The notes under the pieces: model-generated | Told to the model about the DNA's origin: nothing | Database searches by the model: none | Seen by the model: only the letters and a program-made list of their open reading frames with translations | Assembly (NCBI RefSeq): GCF_019966515.1 | Contig: NZ_JAIMIB010000001.1 | Coordinates: 186,001-250,000, forward strand | Origin: Roseovarius aestuarii | Lineage (GTDB): Bacteria > Pseudomonadota > Alphaproteobacteria > Rhodobacterales > Rhodobacteraceae | Length of the DNA stretch: 64,000 bases | Direction: 5' to 3' | Made by a program: the position numbers and the translations under genes | Part shown: piece after piece, positions 8,436-16,450 of the stretch | Position numbering within the stretch: position 1 is the first letter of the stretch | How the letters are laid out: each line of letters opens with the position of its first letter

Positions 8436-9125
8436 TCACCGGAAATGGCGCGGAAAAAGCCCCGAGATGAAGCGGCGAATGATTGAAACAGCCGCCTCGC
8501 GCGAGAACGCATGCGGATTTGACAGATAGTCAACCCACATGCCCTCGAGTAGCACGATCAGGCCGAATGTCGCGTCACGAGCCAAGACCGGGTCATCCTT
8601 TTCGTCGTAATCGCGGGCGATGTCCCGAAAGGCAGAGCGGATCGTGTCACGGAGCCGTTTATCACGGGTGCTACTGTAAAGTGCGATCCCGTCATTCGCA
8701 TGTGCAGCACCGCGGAACGCATGCCAGATCCTTGTCGAACGCTCGTTCATCAGGGCCTCGCCCAAATCGGCCCGGATCACTGCCATGATAATGGCTTCCG
8801 GGTCACCTGCAGCGTCCTGAATGCCACGCTCAAGCTCCTCGAAATACTCTTCGCCAAAGGATTGAGCCGCCGCGACAAGCAACTGGTTCTTGCCCCCGAA
8901 ATGCAAGTGAATCATGCCGCGTGACAGCTCGGCTCGTTCGATGATCTTGCTGACGGTCGTATCGGTAATGCCGATCTCGGCAATCGTATCAAGGGTGGCT
9001 GCGATCAGGGCACGCCTGCTGTTTTCAGGATCACGCCGCGAGGTTTTCCGGGCGGCAGAGCCATTAATATCTGGGCTGGTGGACGTCAAATGCAGTGCCT
9101 CCAAGGGCGGCCAATCGCGGCCCAT
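8436..9125 (-). CDS. TetR-family repressor, BetI-like
   Basis: About 229 residues (a GTG at 9143 would give 235). The N-terminal HTH (ALIAATLDTIAEIGITDTTV, then SKIIERAELSRGMIHLHFGGKNQL) resembles BetI, the choline-responsive repressor, as does the C-terminal ligand domain (LIVLLEGMWVDYLSNPHAFS; compare the LIDGLWLR region of BetI). It is divergent from the ABC transporter operon, and a perfect 30-bp palindrome lies between them over the promoter. It probably represses that operon and possibly itself, and is released by a quaternary or methylated amine. The ligand is inferred from neighbours only. Confidence 0.85.
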   Translation of the reverse strand: MGRDWPPLEALHLTSTSPDINGSAARKTSRRDPENSRRALIAATLDTIAEIGITDTTVSKIIERAELSRGMIHLHFGGKNQLLVAAAQSFGEEYFEELERGIQDAAGDPEAIIMAVIRADLGEALMNERSTRIWHAFRGAAHANDGIALYSSTRDKRLRDTIRSAFRDIARDYDEKDDPVLARDATFGLIVLLEGMWVDYLSNPHAFSREAAVSIIRRFISGLFPRHFR

Positions 9126-9136
9126 CTTCAGAAAGA

Positions 9137-9166
9137 TTGACACAGGCCGGGACTCAGGGCAATACT
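9137..9166 (+). promoter_or_regulatory. Sigma-70-type promoter of the amine operon
   Basis: TTGACA at 9137-9142 is a consensus -35 box. AATACT at 9161-9166 is a reasonable -10, with 18-base spacing. The -10 box lies within the left end of the palindrome at 9162-9191, so a bound repressor would block RNA polymerase. Start site not demonstrated. Confidence 0.55.
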
Positions 9167-9191
9167 TAATGGACGATCGTCCATTAAGTAT
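9162..9191. promoter_or_regulatory. Perfect 30-bp palindromic operator
   Basis: The half-site ATACTTAATGGACGA (9162-9176) is followed directly by its exact reverse complement (9177-9191). The core TGGACGATCGTCCA resembles operators of BetI/TetR-type repressors, with CG-rich centre and AT-rich flanks. It lies between the divergent TetR gene and the first permease gene and overlaps the predicted -10 box. It is the likely binding site of the adjacent repressor. Confidence 0.85.
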
Positions 9192-9230
9192 GGAACATTC
9201 TGTCAGGGCGTTGGGAGGCGCACGACCGAC

Positions 9231-10082
9231 ATGAGAAGCGATGCAGCAAAAGGTCTGACGCTTAGCGCCCCGGCGACACTCTATGTCGGCTTTCTGGTGG
9301 CTGCTCCGTTGGCGATCCTGGTGGCCTATTCGCTATGGACGCAGACCTATGTGTCGGTCGATCGCACGCTGACGCTAGCCAACTACAAAGAAGCTTTCAC
9401 GGATCCGCTGGTGCGGCACCTGATGATCCGGTCGGTGCTGATTGCCGGGGCGGTGACCATCGTGACAGTGGCCCTCGCCTATCCGATTGCGTATTTCATC
9501 GCGCTCAAAGCCGAGCGCAAGACGCTCTGGCTGCTGCTGATTACCATTCCATTCTGGTCAAGCTATCTGTTGCGAGTTTTTGCGTGGAAGTTGATCCTCG
9601 GGTTCAACGGGGTTCTGAATTCGGCCTTGCTGGGCGTTGGTATGATAAGCGAGCCACTGACCTTTCTGCTCTATAACGAATTTGCCGTTGTGCTGACACT
9701 GGCCCATGCCTGGGCGCCGTTTGCGATTCTGCCGATCTATGTCTCGTTGCAGAAGATCGACCCGAGCCTGCTTGAGGCCGCCACAGACCTTGGCAACAGC
9801 GCGGTGCAGCGTTTCCTGCGCGTGACCCTGCCGCTGACGATACCGGGCATCATCGCGGCCTGTCTGATCATCTTTATCCCGACGGTTGGGGATTATGTGA
9901 CGCCCTCGCTGGTGGGCGGATCGGATGGCAAGATGATTGCCAATCTCATTCAGGTGCAGTTCGGGGCCGCCAACAATTGGCCATTGGGAGCAACACTATC
10001 CTTGCTGGCGATGATGTCGGTCGGCTTCGTTGCGATCCTTTTTGTCCTCTCGGCCTCCGGATTGGGGAGGCGCATCCGATGA
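9231..10082 (+). CDS. ABC transporter permease, PotB-type
   Basis: A 283-residue inner-membrane protein with about six hydrophobic helices. The binding-protein-dependent permease signature is visible as EAATDLGNSAVQRFLRVTLP (the EAA loop, about residues 182-202), the contact site for the ATPase. Similarity is to the spermidine/putrescine PotB/PotH type. With the next permease, the ATPase and the binding protein it forms an importer. It is the first gene behind the palindromic operator. Its stop overlaps the start of the second permease (ATGA). A GGGAGG lies rather far (12 bases) from the start codon. Confidence 0.93.
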   Translation: MRSDAAKGLTLSAPATLYVGFLVAAPLAILVAYSLWTQTYVSVDRTLTLANYKEAFTDPLVRHLMIRSVLIAGAVTIVTVALAYPIAYFIALKAERKTLWLLLITIPFWSSYLLRVFAWKLILGFNGVLNSALLGVGMISEPLTFLLYNEFAVVLTLAHAWAPFAILPIYVSLQKIDPSLLEAATDLGNSAVQRFLRVTLPLTIPGIIAACLIIFIPTVGDYVTPSLVGGSDGKMIANLIQVQFGAANNWPLGATLSLLAMMSVGFVAILFVLSASGLGRRIR

Positions 10083-10864
10083 CCCGCCCTTCCGGACTTG
10101 CGCTGTATGCGTTCCTCTATCTGGTGTTTCTCTACCTGCCAGTGCTGTTCCTGCCGCTTTTCTCGTTCAACTCCGGCACCATCGTGGCCTTTCCGATCAA
10201 GGGCTGGACGTTGGAATGGTATCGCCAACTGGGCGGCCAGGAGACCTTGATACAGGCGTTGGTGAACAGCCTTCTGGTCGGGTTGGTTGCGGCACTGCTG
10301 GCCACGTCGATGGGGCTTTTCGCGGCGCGCGCCTATGTGCGCTACCGCTTCCGCGGCAAGGAGGCCTCGGAAGGGTTGGTGATGTTGCCGCTGGTGATCC
10401 CGGGCATCATCGTGGCATCCTCGATGCTGGTTTTGTTCATCTCGATCGGGATCAAGCCGTCGCTGACCGCGGTGATGCTGGGGCACACATTTCTGGCGCT
10501 GCCCTTCTCTGTGTCGATCATGAAATCGGCATTTGACGATTTCGATGCCTCGCTGGAAGAAGCGGCGTTCGATCTGGGCTCAGGCGTGGTCGAGACCTTC
10601 CGCCGGGTGACGCTTCCCATCGTGGCGCCGGGGATCGTCGCCAGCTTGCTGGTCACGTTTACGGTCAGTTTCGACGAATTCGTGCTGGCCTTCTTCCTGT
10701 CGGGCAACCAGCCCACCCTGCCCGTCTACATCTGGAGCCAGATCCGCTTTCCAGCCAAGCTGCCGAACACGCTGGCACTGGGGTCGTTGCTGTTGCTGGC
10801 CTCGGTCGCCCTGCTGGTTGTGGCTGAATATTTCCGACGCCGTTCGGCCAAGTCGACGATATGA
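10079..10864 (+). CDS. ABC transporter permease, PotC-type
   Basis: A 261-residue membrane protein, the second permease of the importer. It begins MTRPSGLALYAFLYLVFLYL. The C-terminal half has the EAA loop as EEAAFDLGSGVVETFRRVTL. The longer frame starting upstream overlaps the first permease, so the ATG coupled to the upstream stop was chosen. Six hydrophobic segments are apparent. It belongs to the PotC/PotI polyamine-type group; a pairing of PotB- and PotC-like permeases is usual for importers of polyamines and related cationic amines. Confidence 0.93.
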   Translation: MTRPSGLALYAFLYLVFLYLPVLFLPLFSFNSGTIVAFPIKGWTLEWYRQLGGQETLIQALVNSLLVGLVAALLATSMGLFAARAYVRYRFRGKEASEGLVMLPLVIPGIIVASSMLVLFISIGIKPSLTAVMLGHTFLALPFSVSIMKSAFDDFDASLEEAAFDLGSGVVETFRRVTLPIVAPGIVASLLVTFTVSFDEFVLAFFLSGNQPTLPVYIWSQIRFPAKLPNTLALGSLLLLASVALLVVAEYFRRRSAKSTI

Positions 10865-10874
10865 GGCACCGCTT

Positions 10875-11981
10875 ATGACCGAAAAAAACATCATCCGGCT
10901 GCAAGGTATCGAAAAACGCTTTGGCCAGTTCGTTGCGGTCTCGAACCTCGACCTGGACTTGCGCGAGGGTGAATTCTTTTCGCTCCTGGGACCATCCGGT
11001 TGCGGCAAGACCACTGCCCTGCGTATGATCGCCGGGTTTCAGGAACCCACTGCCGGCAAGGTGATCATCGACGGTCAGGACATGGAGGGAATCCCCGCCA
11101 ACAAGCGCCCGACCAACATGGTGTTCCAGAGCTACGCGATTTTCCCGCATCTGAATGTCGGCAACAATGTCGCCTATGGCCTGCGCAATCGAGGGATATC
11201 GAAATCCGAAATCGACACCCGCGTCAGCGAGGCGCTGGAGATGGTCGAACTGGGCGGATTGCAATCACGCGGTGCCACCGAGCTATCGGGCGGGCAACGG
11301 CAGCGGGTCGCCCTGGCCCGGGCACTGGTGATGCGGCCCAAGGTGCTGTTGCTGGATGAACCCTTGTCGGCGCTCGACAAGAAACTGCGCGAGCAGATGC
11401 AATTCGAGATGCGGCACCTGCAACAGGAACTGGGCATTACTTTCGTCATGGTGACCCATGACCAGTATGAGGCCATGACCATGTCGGACCGCATCGGCGT
11501 GATGTTCGAAGGGCGTCTGGTACAGGTCGACGCGCCGCCCACGCTTTATGCCAAACCCTGCAATCGCGAGATTGCCAGTTTCATCGGTGAGATGAATTTC
11601 CTGCCCGCTGAACTGACCGCCGAAAAAGGCGATACGCTCACGATCTCGACGCCTTGTTTCTGCGCCATGACGATCGAGAAAAACCCTAATGTCGAACAGA
11701 CCGGTCGCGCCATCGAGATCGGCATCCGGCCCGAACAGCTTGAGATTTCCGCGCAGGAACCCGACGGGTATGACGGCACGGTTCAGGGCACGGTCCGGGA
11801 TGTCGCGTTCTATGGCGAAAACGTTCACTACCATGTGCAAGTCGATGGCGTGGCACGACCAATATCGGCCTCTGTGCCCAACTATTTTCACACCGTTGAC
11901 TACCGGCCGGGCGACGCGGTCTGGCTCGGTGTGCAAAGCGCCTCGGTCATTGATCTGGGCCAAAACCAATCCAATACATAA
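10875..11981 (+). CDS. ABC transporter ATP-binding protein, PotA-type
   Basis: A 368-residue ATPase. Walker A is GPSGCGKTT (about residues 38-46), the Q-loop is in NMVFQSYAIFPHL, the signature is LSGGQRQRVALARAL, Walker B is VLLLDEPLSALD, and the H-loop is VMVTHDQYEA. The C-terminal third (from about residue 245) is a TOBE/MalK-like regulatory domain (IEIGIRPEQLEI). It energises the PotB/PotC-like permeases. The start at 10875 lies ten bases after the preceding stop; longer upstream frames overlap the permease. Confidence 0.95.
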   Translation: MTEKNIIRLQGIEKRFGQFVAVSNLDLDLREGEFFSLLGPSGCGKTTALRMIAGFQEPTAGKVIIDGQDMEGIPANKRPTNMVFQSYAIFPHLNVGNNVAYGLRNRGISKSEIDTRVSEALEMVELGGLQSRGATELSGGQRQRVALARALVMRPKVLLLDEPLSALDKKLREQMQFEMRHLQQELGITFVMVTHDQYEAMTMSDRIGVMFEGRLVQVDAPPTLYAKPCNREIASFIGEMNFLPAELTAEKGDTLTISTPCFCAMTIEKNPNVEQTGRAIEIGIRPEQLEISAQEPDGYDGTVQGTVRDVAFYGENVHYHVQVDGVARPISASVPNYFHTVDYRPGDAVWLGVQSASVIDLGQNQSNT

Positions 11982-11994
11982 CAGGGAGAATATC

Positions 11995-13053
11995 ATGAAA
12001 CTTACCACAATCGGGGCACTGGCCCTTTCAACGGCACTTGGCGCCGGTACCGCGCTGGCCGATGGTGCCGCACTGACGGTGTTTGACTGGTCCGGCTACG
12101 AGGATCAGGGCTTTTTCGGGGCCTATATGGAAAAGCACGGTACTGCCCCCACCTACACGTTCTTCGGCAGCCAGGAAGAGGCGTTTACCAAGCTGCAGTC
12201 GGGCTTCGAGGCTGATCTGGCGCATCCCTGCTCGGATGCCGTGCGCAAATGGGTTGCCGCAGACCTGCTTCAACCGCTGGATTCGTCCAAGCTGAACAAC
12301 TGGAATGCGATGCTGGCCGAGATCAAGGATGTGGATGGCATCGTGATCGACGGCAACGTTTACATGATGCCGTTTGAATGGGGCAATACCGGCCTGATCT
12401 ATCGCACCGACAAGATTGCCGATGACCAGATTTCGCTGCAGCTGCTGGCCGATCCTGCCTATCAAGGCAAGATTTCCATTCCCGATGCGGCCTCAAGCGC
12501 CTATGCGCTGGCGTCGCTGGCAACCGGCAACGCGGCAGACTACACCAAGCTGAATGACGAACAGTTTCAGCAGGCATCAGATTACCTGCGCTCGATTCAC
12601 CCCAACATCCGTTTCTACTGGTCTGATGCCGGGCAGATGGATCAGGCCATGGCCAGCGGCGAGTTGGAAATGGGCTGGGCCTGGAACCAGTCCGAACTGA
12701 ACCTGATCTGGAACGAAACCCCGGCCAAGATGATGCGTGACGTGGACAAGGGCATCGCCACCTGGGTCTGCGGTTACGTGCATCTGAAATCCTCGACCAC
12801 GCCGGTTGATCAGATCTACGATCATCTCAACGCGCTGTCGGACGCCGCCAGCGGTCAGTACATCATCGAAAACTGGGGCTATCCTCACGCCAACGCCAAG
12901 GCCTACGAGATTTCCGATCAGGATCTGATTACGCAATATGGTTTTGACGATCCCAAGGCCTTCTTCGAAGGCAGCCTGTTCTTCGACGCGGTTGATCCGG
13001 CGCTGGAAGCCAAGATGCTGAAAGAGTTTGAGCGGATCAAGGCTGGATTCTGA
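11995..13053 (+). CDS. Periplasmic amine-binding protein of the ABC transporter, PotD-like
   Basis: A 352-residue exported protein with a Sec signal (MKLTTIGALALSTALGAGTA, then LADG). The mature start ALTVFDWSGYEDQGFFGAYM is typical of PotD/PotF-type spermidine/putrescine binding proteins, as is MMPFEWGNTGLIYRTDKI. Many aromatic and acidic residues (EWGNTG, YWSDAGQMDQA, EMGWAWNQSE) could form a cation-pi/acidic amine pocket. AGGGAG seven bases upstream gives a strong ribosome-binding site, expected for an abundant binding protein. The ligand is unknown; downstream N-demethylation genes suggest a methylated amine. Confidence 0.92.
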   Translation: MKLTTIGALALSTALGAGTALADGAALTVFDWSGYEDQGFFGAYMEKHGTAPTYTFFGSQEEAFTKLQSGFEADLAHPCSDAVRKWVAADLLQPLDSSKLNNWNAMLAEIKDVDGIVIDGNVYMMPFEWGNTGLIYRTDKIADDQISLQLLADPAYQGKISIPDAASSAYALASLATGNAADYTKLNDEQFQQASDYLRSIHPNIRFYWSDAGQMDQAMASGELEMGWAWNQSELNLIWNETPAKMMRDVDKGIATWVCGYVHLKSSTTPVDQIYDHLNALSDAASGQYIIENWGYPHANAKAYEISDQDLITQYGFDDPKAFFEGSLFFDAVDPALEAKMLKEFERIKAGF

Positions 13054-13117
13054 TCCTGTAACCCCTGTCCCGGGTGCCTAACCGGCTTCCGGACGTATAT
13101 CATGAAAAGGCGTGCTC

Positions 13118-15187
13118 ATGTCCGAGGCGACCCCCTATTCTGTGCTTTTCGAACCGGTCAGGATTGGCCCGGTCACAGCGCGGAACCGCTTTTACCAAGT
13201 GCCCCATTGCAACGGCATGGGTCATATCCGACCCCGTGCCGAGGCCGCCATGCGCGGGATCAAGGCCGAGGGCGGTTGGGCGGTCGTCAGCACGCAAGAA
13301 ACCGAGATTCACCCGACCTCGGATCTGTCGCCCTATGCCGAAAACCGCATTTGGGACGCCCGCGACATGCCCGCCTTACGGCTGATGACCGATGCCATCC
13401 ACAACAAGGGATCGCTGGCCGCGATCGAACTGGCGCATAACGGCAATCACGCGATGAACCATACAACCCGTGCGCCGATTTTTGCGCCGTCGGACATGTC
13501 GGTGGATTTTTCGCATCCCCGCCAGGCCCGCGCGATGGACAAATCCGACATCCGAAACCTGCGCCGCTGGCATCGCGACGCGGCGCTCCGGGCGCGGGAC
13601 GCCGGGTTTGACATCATCTATGTCTATGCCGGGCATCACATGACGCTGGCGCACCATTTTTTGCAGCCACATATGAACCAGCGCAGCGACGAATACGGCG
13701 GCAGCCTGGAAAACCGGGTGCGCCTGACGCGAGAACTGCTGGAGGAAACCCGCGAAGCGGTGGGCGATACCTGCGGCGTTGCGTTCCGCTTTGCCGTCGA
13801 TGATATGCTGGGATCGGACGGGATGCAGGCAGCCGAGGAAGGCCGCGCCGTGATTGAGATGCTGGCCGAACTGCCCGATATCTGGGACGTGAATGTAGCC
13901 GGATGGGACAATGATTCCGCCACGACACGGTTTCAGCCGCAGGACGGCTATCAGAACGACTATATCGGCTTCGTCAAATCCGTGACGAGCAAACCGGTGG
14001 TGGGTGTCGGGCGGATCACCTCGCCCGATATGATGGTCTCGATGATCCGCAAGGGGGTTGTCGACATGATCGGCGCCGCGCGCCCGTCGATTGCCGATCC
14101 CTTCCTGCCGGTGAAGATCGAAGAGGGCCGGATTGACGAGATCCGCGAATGCATCGGCTGCAATATCTGCGTCATGGCCGACAATATCGGCGCGCCCATC
14201 CGCTGCACACAAAACCCCACTATGGGCGAGGAGTGGCGGCGGGGCTGGCATCCCGAGAAGATCGCGCCCAAAGCAAATGAAACCGAAGCACTTGTGATCG
14301 GTGCCGGGCCCGCCGGACTGGAATGTGCCATGCAGCTGGCGCGCCGCGGCTATCAAGTGACATTGGCTGAGGCCGGGGAAGAGCCCGGCGGTCGGGCGCT
14401 GCGCGAAAGCCGCCTGCCCGGGCTGGGCGCGTGGATCAGGGTCGCGGATTACCGATTGCACGACCTGCGTCAGCGCGGAAATGTGCAGATATTCACCCAA
14501 AGCCATCTGGGTCCGGATGAGGTGTTGGAGCTGGGTATTCCAAATGTCTTTATTGCTACAGGCGCGCAGTGGCGGCGCGATGGCGTCGGAACAAACACAC
14601 AGCGTCAACCGCCGACAATTGATGCCGATGCGACGATCCTGACACCGGACGACATCATGGCAGGCCAAACGACGCCCGACGGGCCGGTGGCCATCTATGA
14701 CGACGATCACGCCTATATCGCCGGGGTGCTGGCGGAAAAACTGGCGCAGGACGGGCACCGCGTCGTCTTTGTCACGCCGGAAAGCCTGGTGTCGATCTTT
14801 ACTACTCACACGCTGGAGCAGCATCGTATTCAGACGCGCCTGCTGGAGCTTGGGGTTGAGATCATCTGCAACCATACGCTGGCGGGCGTTCAGCCGGGCG
14901 GTTTGCAGATCACGTGCGGGTTTACCAGCAAGGCAAGTGACATCGCGTGCAACTCCGCCCTGCTGGTCACCGAACGCCTACGCAACACCGCCCTTTATGA
15001 CGCTCTTAAGGACATGGGATTGAAAACGCTGGAGCTAATCGGCGATGCCGCCGGACCAGCGTTAATAGCCGACGCGGTTTACACCGGGCACATGGCCGCC
15101 CGTAACTTCGAACGCTCCGCGGTCGAGGTAGAAAAGGACTGGTTCCGCCGCGAAATCGTCTCTCTCACAGATGGAGCCACGGGATGA
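13118..15187 (+). CDS. Trimethylamine/dimethylamine dehydrogenase-like iron-sulfur flavoprotein
   Basis: The 689-residue protein has an N-terminal old-yellow-enzyme TIM barrel with FMN (1-370), a 4Fe-4S motif CIGCNICVMADNIGAPIRC, and C-terminal FAD/NAD-like domains starting at VIGAGPAGLECAMQLARRGY. NRFYQVPHC matches the region of trimethylamine dehydrogenase where Cys30 binds FMN covalently, and YVYAGHH keeps the catalytic Tyr/His spacing. The family oxidatively N-demethylates secondary or tertiary amines, releasing formaldehyde and passing electrons to ETF. Two of the three aromatic cage residues appear replaced (see findings), so the substrate is probably not trimethylamine. ATG 13118 with AAAAGG upstream was preferred over GTG 13112. 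Its stop overlaps the Rieske gene start. Confidence 0.9.
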   Translation: MSEATPYSVLFEPVRIGPVTARNRFYQVPHCNGMGHIRPRAEAAMRGIKAEGGWAVVSTQETEIHPTSDLSPYAENRIWDARDMPALRLMTDAIHNKGSLAAIELAHNGNHAMNHTTRAPIFAPSDMSVDFSHPRQARAMDKSDIRNLRRWHRDAALRARDAGFDIIYVYAGHHMTLAHHFLQPHMNQRSDEYGGSLENRVRLTRELLEETREAVGDTCGVAFRFAVDDMLGSDGMQAAEEGRAVIEMLAELPDIWDVNVAGWDNDSATTRFQPQDGYQNDYIGFVKSVTSKPVVGVGRITSPDMMVSMIRKGVVDMIGAARPSIADPFLPVKIEEGRIDEIRECIGCNICVMADNIGAPIRCTQNPTMGEEWRRGWHPEKIAPKANETEALVIGAGPAGLECAMQLARRGYQVTLAEAGEEPGGRALRESRLPGLGAWIRVADYRLHDLRQRGNVQIFTQSHLGPDEVLELGIPNVFIATGAQWRRDGVGTNTQRQPPTIDADATILTPDDIMAGQTTPDGPVAIYDDDHAYIAGVLAEKLAQDGHRVVFVTPESLVSIFTTHTLEQHRIQTRLLELGVEIICNHTLAGVQPGGLQITCGFTSKASDIACNSALLVTERLRNTALYDALKDMGLKTLELIGDAAGPALIADAVYTGHMAARNFERSAVEVEKDWFRREIVSLTDGATG

Positions 15188-16395
15188 CACCGCTTTCCGA
15201 TAAACTGGGTGACCTCTTTGCGCAGCACCAGCCAGGTTATGCGCTACCGCGCGAGTTCTACACCTCGCAGATGATCTATGACCATGACATCGCCGCCGTG
15301 TGGAACCGCAACTGGATCTGGGTCGGTCACGAAACCCAGATCCCTGATCCCGGTGACTACTTCCTATTCGATTACGGGCCGGAATCGCTGATCATCGTGC
15401 GCGACCGCGAGGGCGATATTCGCGCGCATCTCAACGTTTGCCGTCACCGCGGCTCGCGCGTCTGCACCGAATCCTCCGGTAAGGCCCGGGTTTTTGTCTG
15501 CCCCTATCATGCCTGGACTTATGAACTGTCCGGCGCCCTGCGAGCCGGGCGCGAGATGGGGGCTGATTTCGACCCGGCTGACTGGGGCTTGCGGCAGGCC
15601 CAGGTGCGTCTGTTTCAGGGCATGATCCTTGTCTGCCCCAGTGCCGATGCGCCGCCCATTGACGACGCTCTCGCGCAGCTTGCCCCGCTGACCGCACCGT
15701 TTGGTTTTGAAAATCTGAAGGTGGTTCATACGGCGCATTACCCGGTGCCGGCAAACTGGAAGCTGGCGGTAGAAAACTATCTGGAATGCTATCACTGCGC
15801 GCCGGCCCATCAGGAATACGCCCGCTCGCACACGCTGAAATCCCCACTGCAGATGGAAGCACTGTTGCCCGCCATGCAAAAACGCGCCGCCGTGTCGGGG
15901 CTACCCACGACCGAGCTGAACCTGACCGGACCGGATGCCATCGCCCCCGGCACGGATGTCTATTACCGCCGCTATCCACTGTTCGATGGCTACAAAACCG
16001 GCAGTCAGAGTGGTGAACCGCTGGCCCCCCTTCTGGGCACTCTGACCGACTTTGACGGCGGTGCGACCGATGTCAGCCTGGGCATCCTTAACTACATGCT
16101 GGTCTATTCCGATCACCTTGTCGGCTATCGCTTTGTGCCGCGTTCGGTGCAGGAGACCGACATTCAGGTGGTCTGGATGGTGCGTAACGACGCCGAAGAG
16201 GGCCGCGACTATGATCCGGAGGCGCTGACATGGCTCTGGCACGTCACCTCGCAGGATGACGAGCGGATCATCCGGCACAATCAGGCAGGCGTGAATTCGC
16301 ACTTCTTCCAACCTGGCCCTCTGGCCGAGATGGAGTGGGCTATTCATGACTTCTATAATTTTTACAGAGCCATGACGGGCCTCCCGGCCGCCTGA
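15184..16395 (+). CDS. Rieske non-heme iron oxygenase, quaternary-amine N-demethylase type
   Basis: A 403-residue oxygenase alpha subunit. The Rieske 2Fe-2S ligands are in VCRHRGSRVC and FVCPYHAWTYE (CxH...CxxH, about residues 86-110). The mononuclear iron site starts at ENYLECYHCAPAHQEY. The Glu in NYLEC stands where ring-hydroxylating dioxygenases carry a bridging Asp, a trait of glycine-betaine, carnitine and stachydrine-type N-demethylating Rieske enzymes. It should remove the first methyl of a quaternary ammonium compound. No reductase subunit gene is in the cluster, so electrons must come from elsewhere. Start coupled (ATGA) to the upstream flavoprotein. Confidence 0.88.
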   Translation: MTPLSDKLGDLFAQHQPGYALPREFYTSQMIYDHDIAAVWNRNWIWVGHETQIPDPGDYFLFDYGPESLIIVRDREGDIRAHLNVCRHRGSRVCTESSGKARVFVCPYHAWTYELSGALRAGREMGADFDPADWGLRQAQVRLFQGMILVCPSADAPPIDDALAQLAPLTAPFGFENLKVVHTAHYPVPANWKLAVENYLECYHCAPAHQEYARSHTLKSPLQMEALLPAMQKRAAVSGLPTTELNLTGPDAIAPGTDVYYRRYPLFDGYKTGSQSGEPLAPLLGTLTDFDGGATDVSLGILNYMLVYSDHLVGYRFVPRSVQETDIQVVWMVRNDAEEGRDYDPEALTWLWHVTSQDDERIIRHNQAGVNSHFFQPGPLAEMEWAIHDFYNFYRAMTGLPAA

Positions 16396-16450
16396 CCCGT
16401 AAAGCGACAGGATCAGGCAACGGCCCATAAGTCTTTAAGGAAAGCTACAA

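Noticed and set aside
13376..14875. 499-residue minus-strand open frame
   Set aside because: It is fully antisense to the TMADH-like gene, has no family motifs, and is a usual by-product of high-GC codon use.
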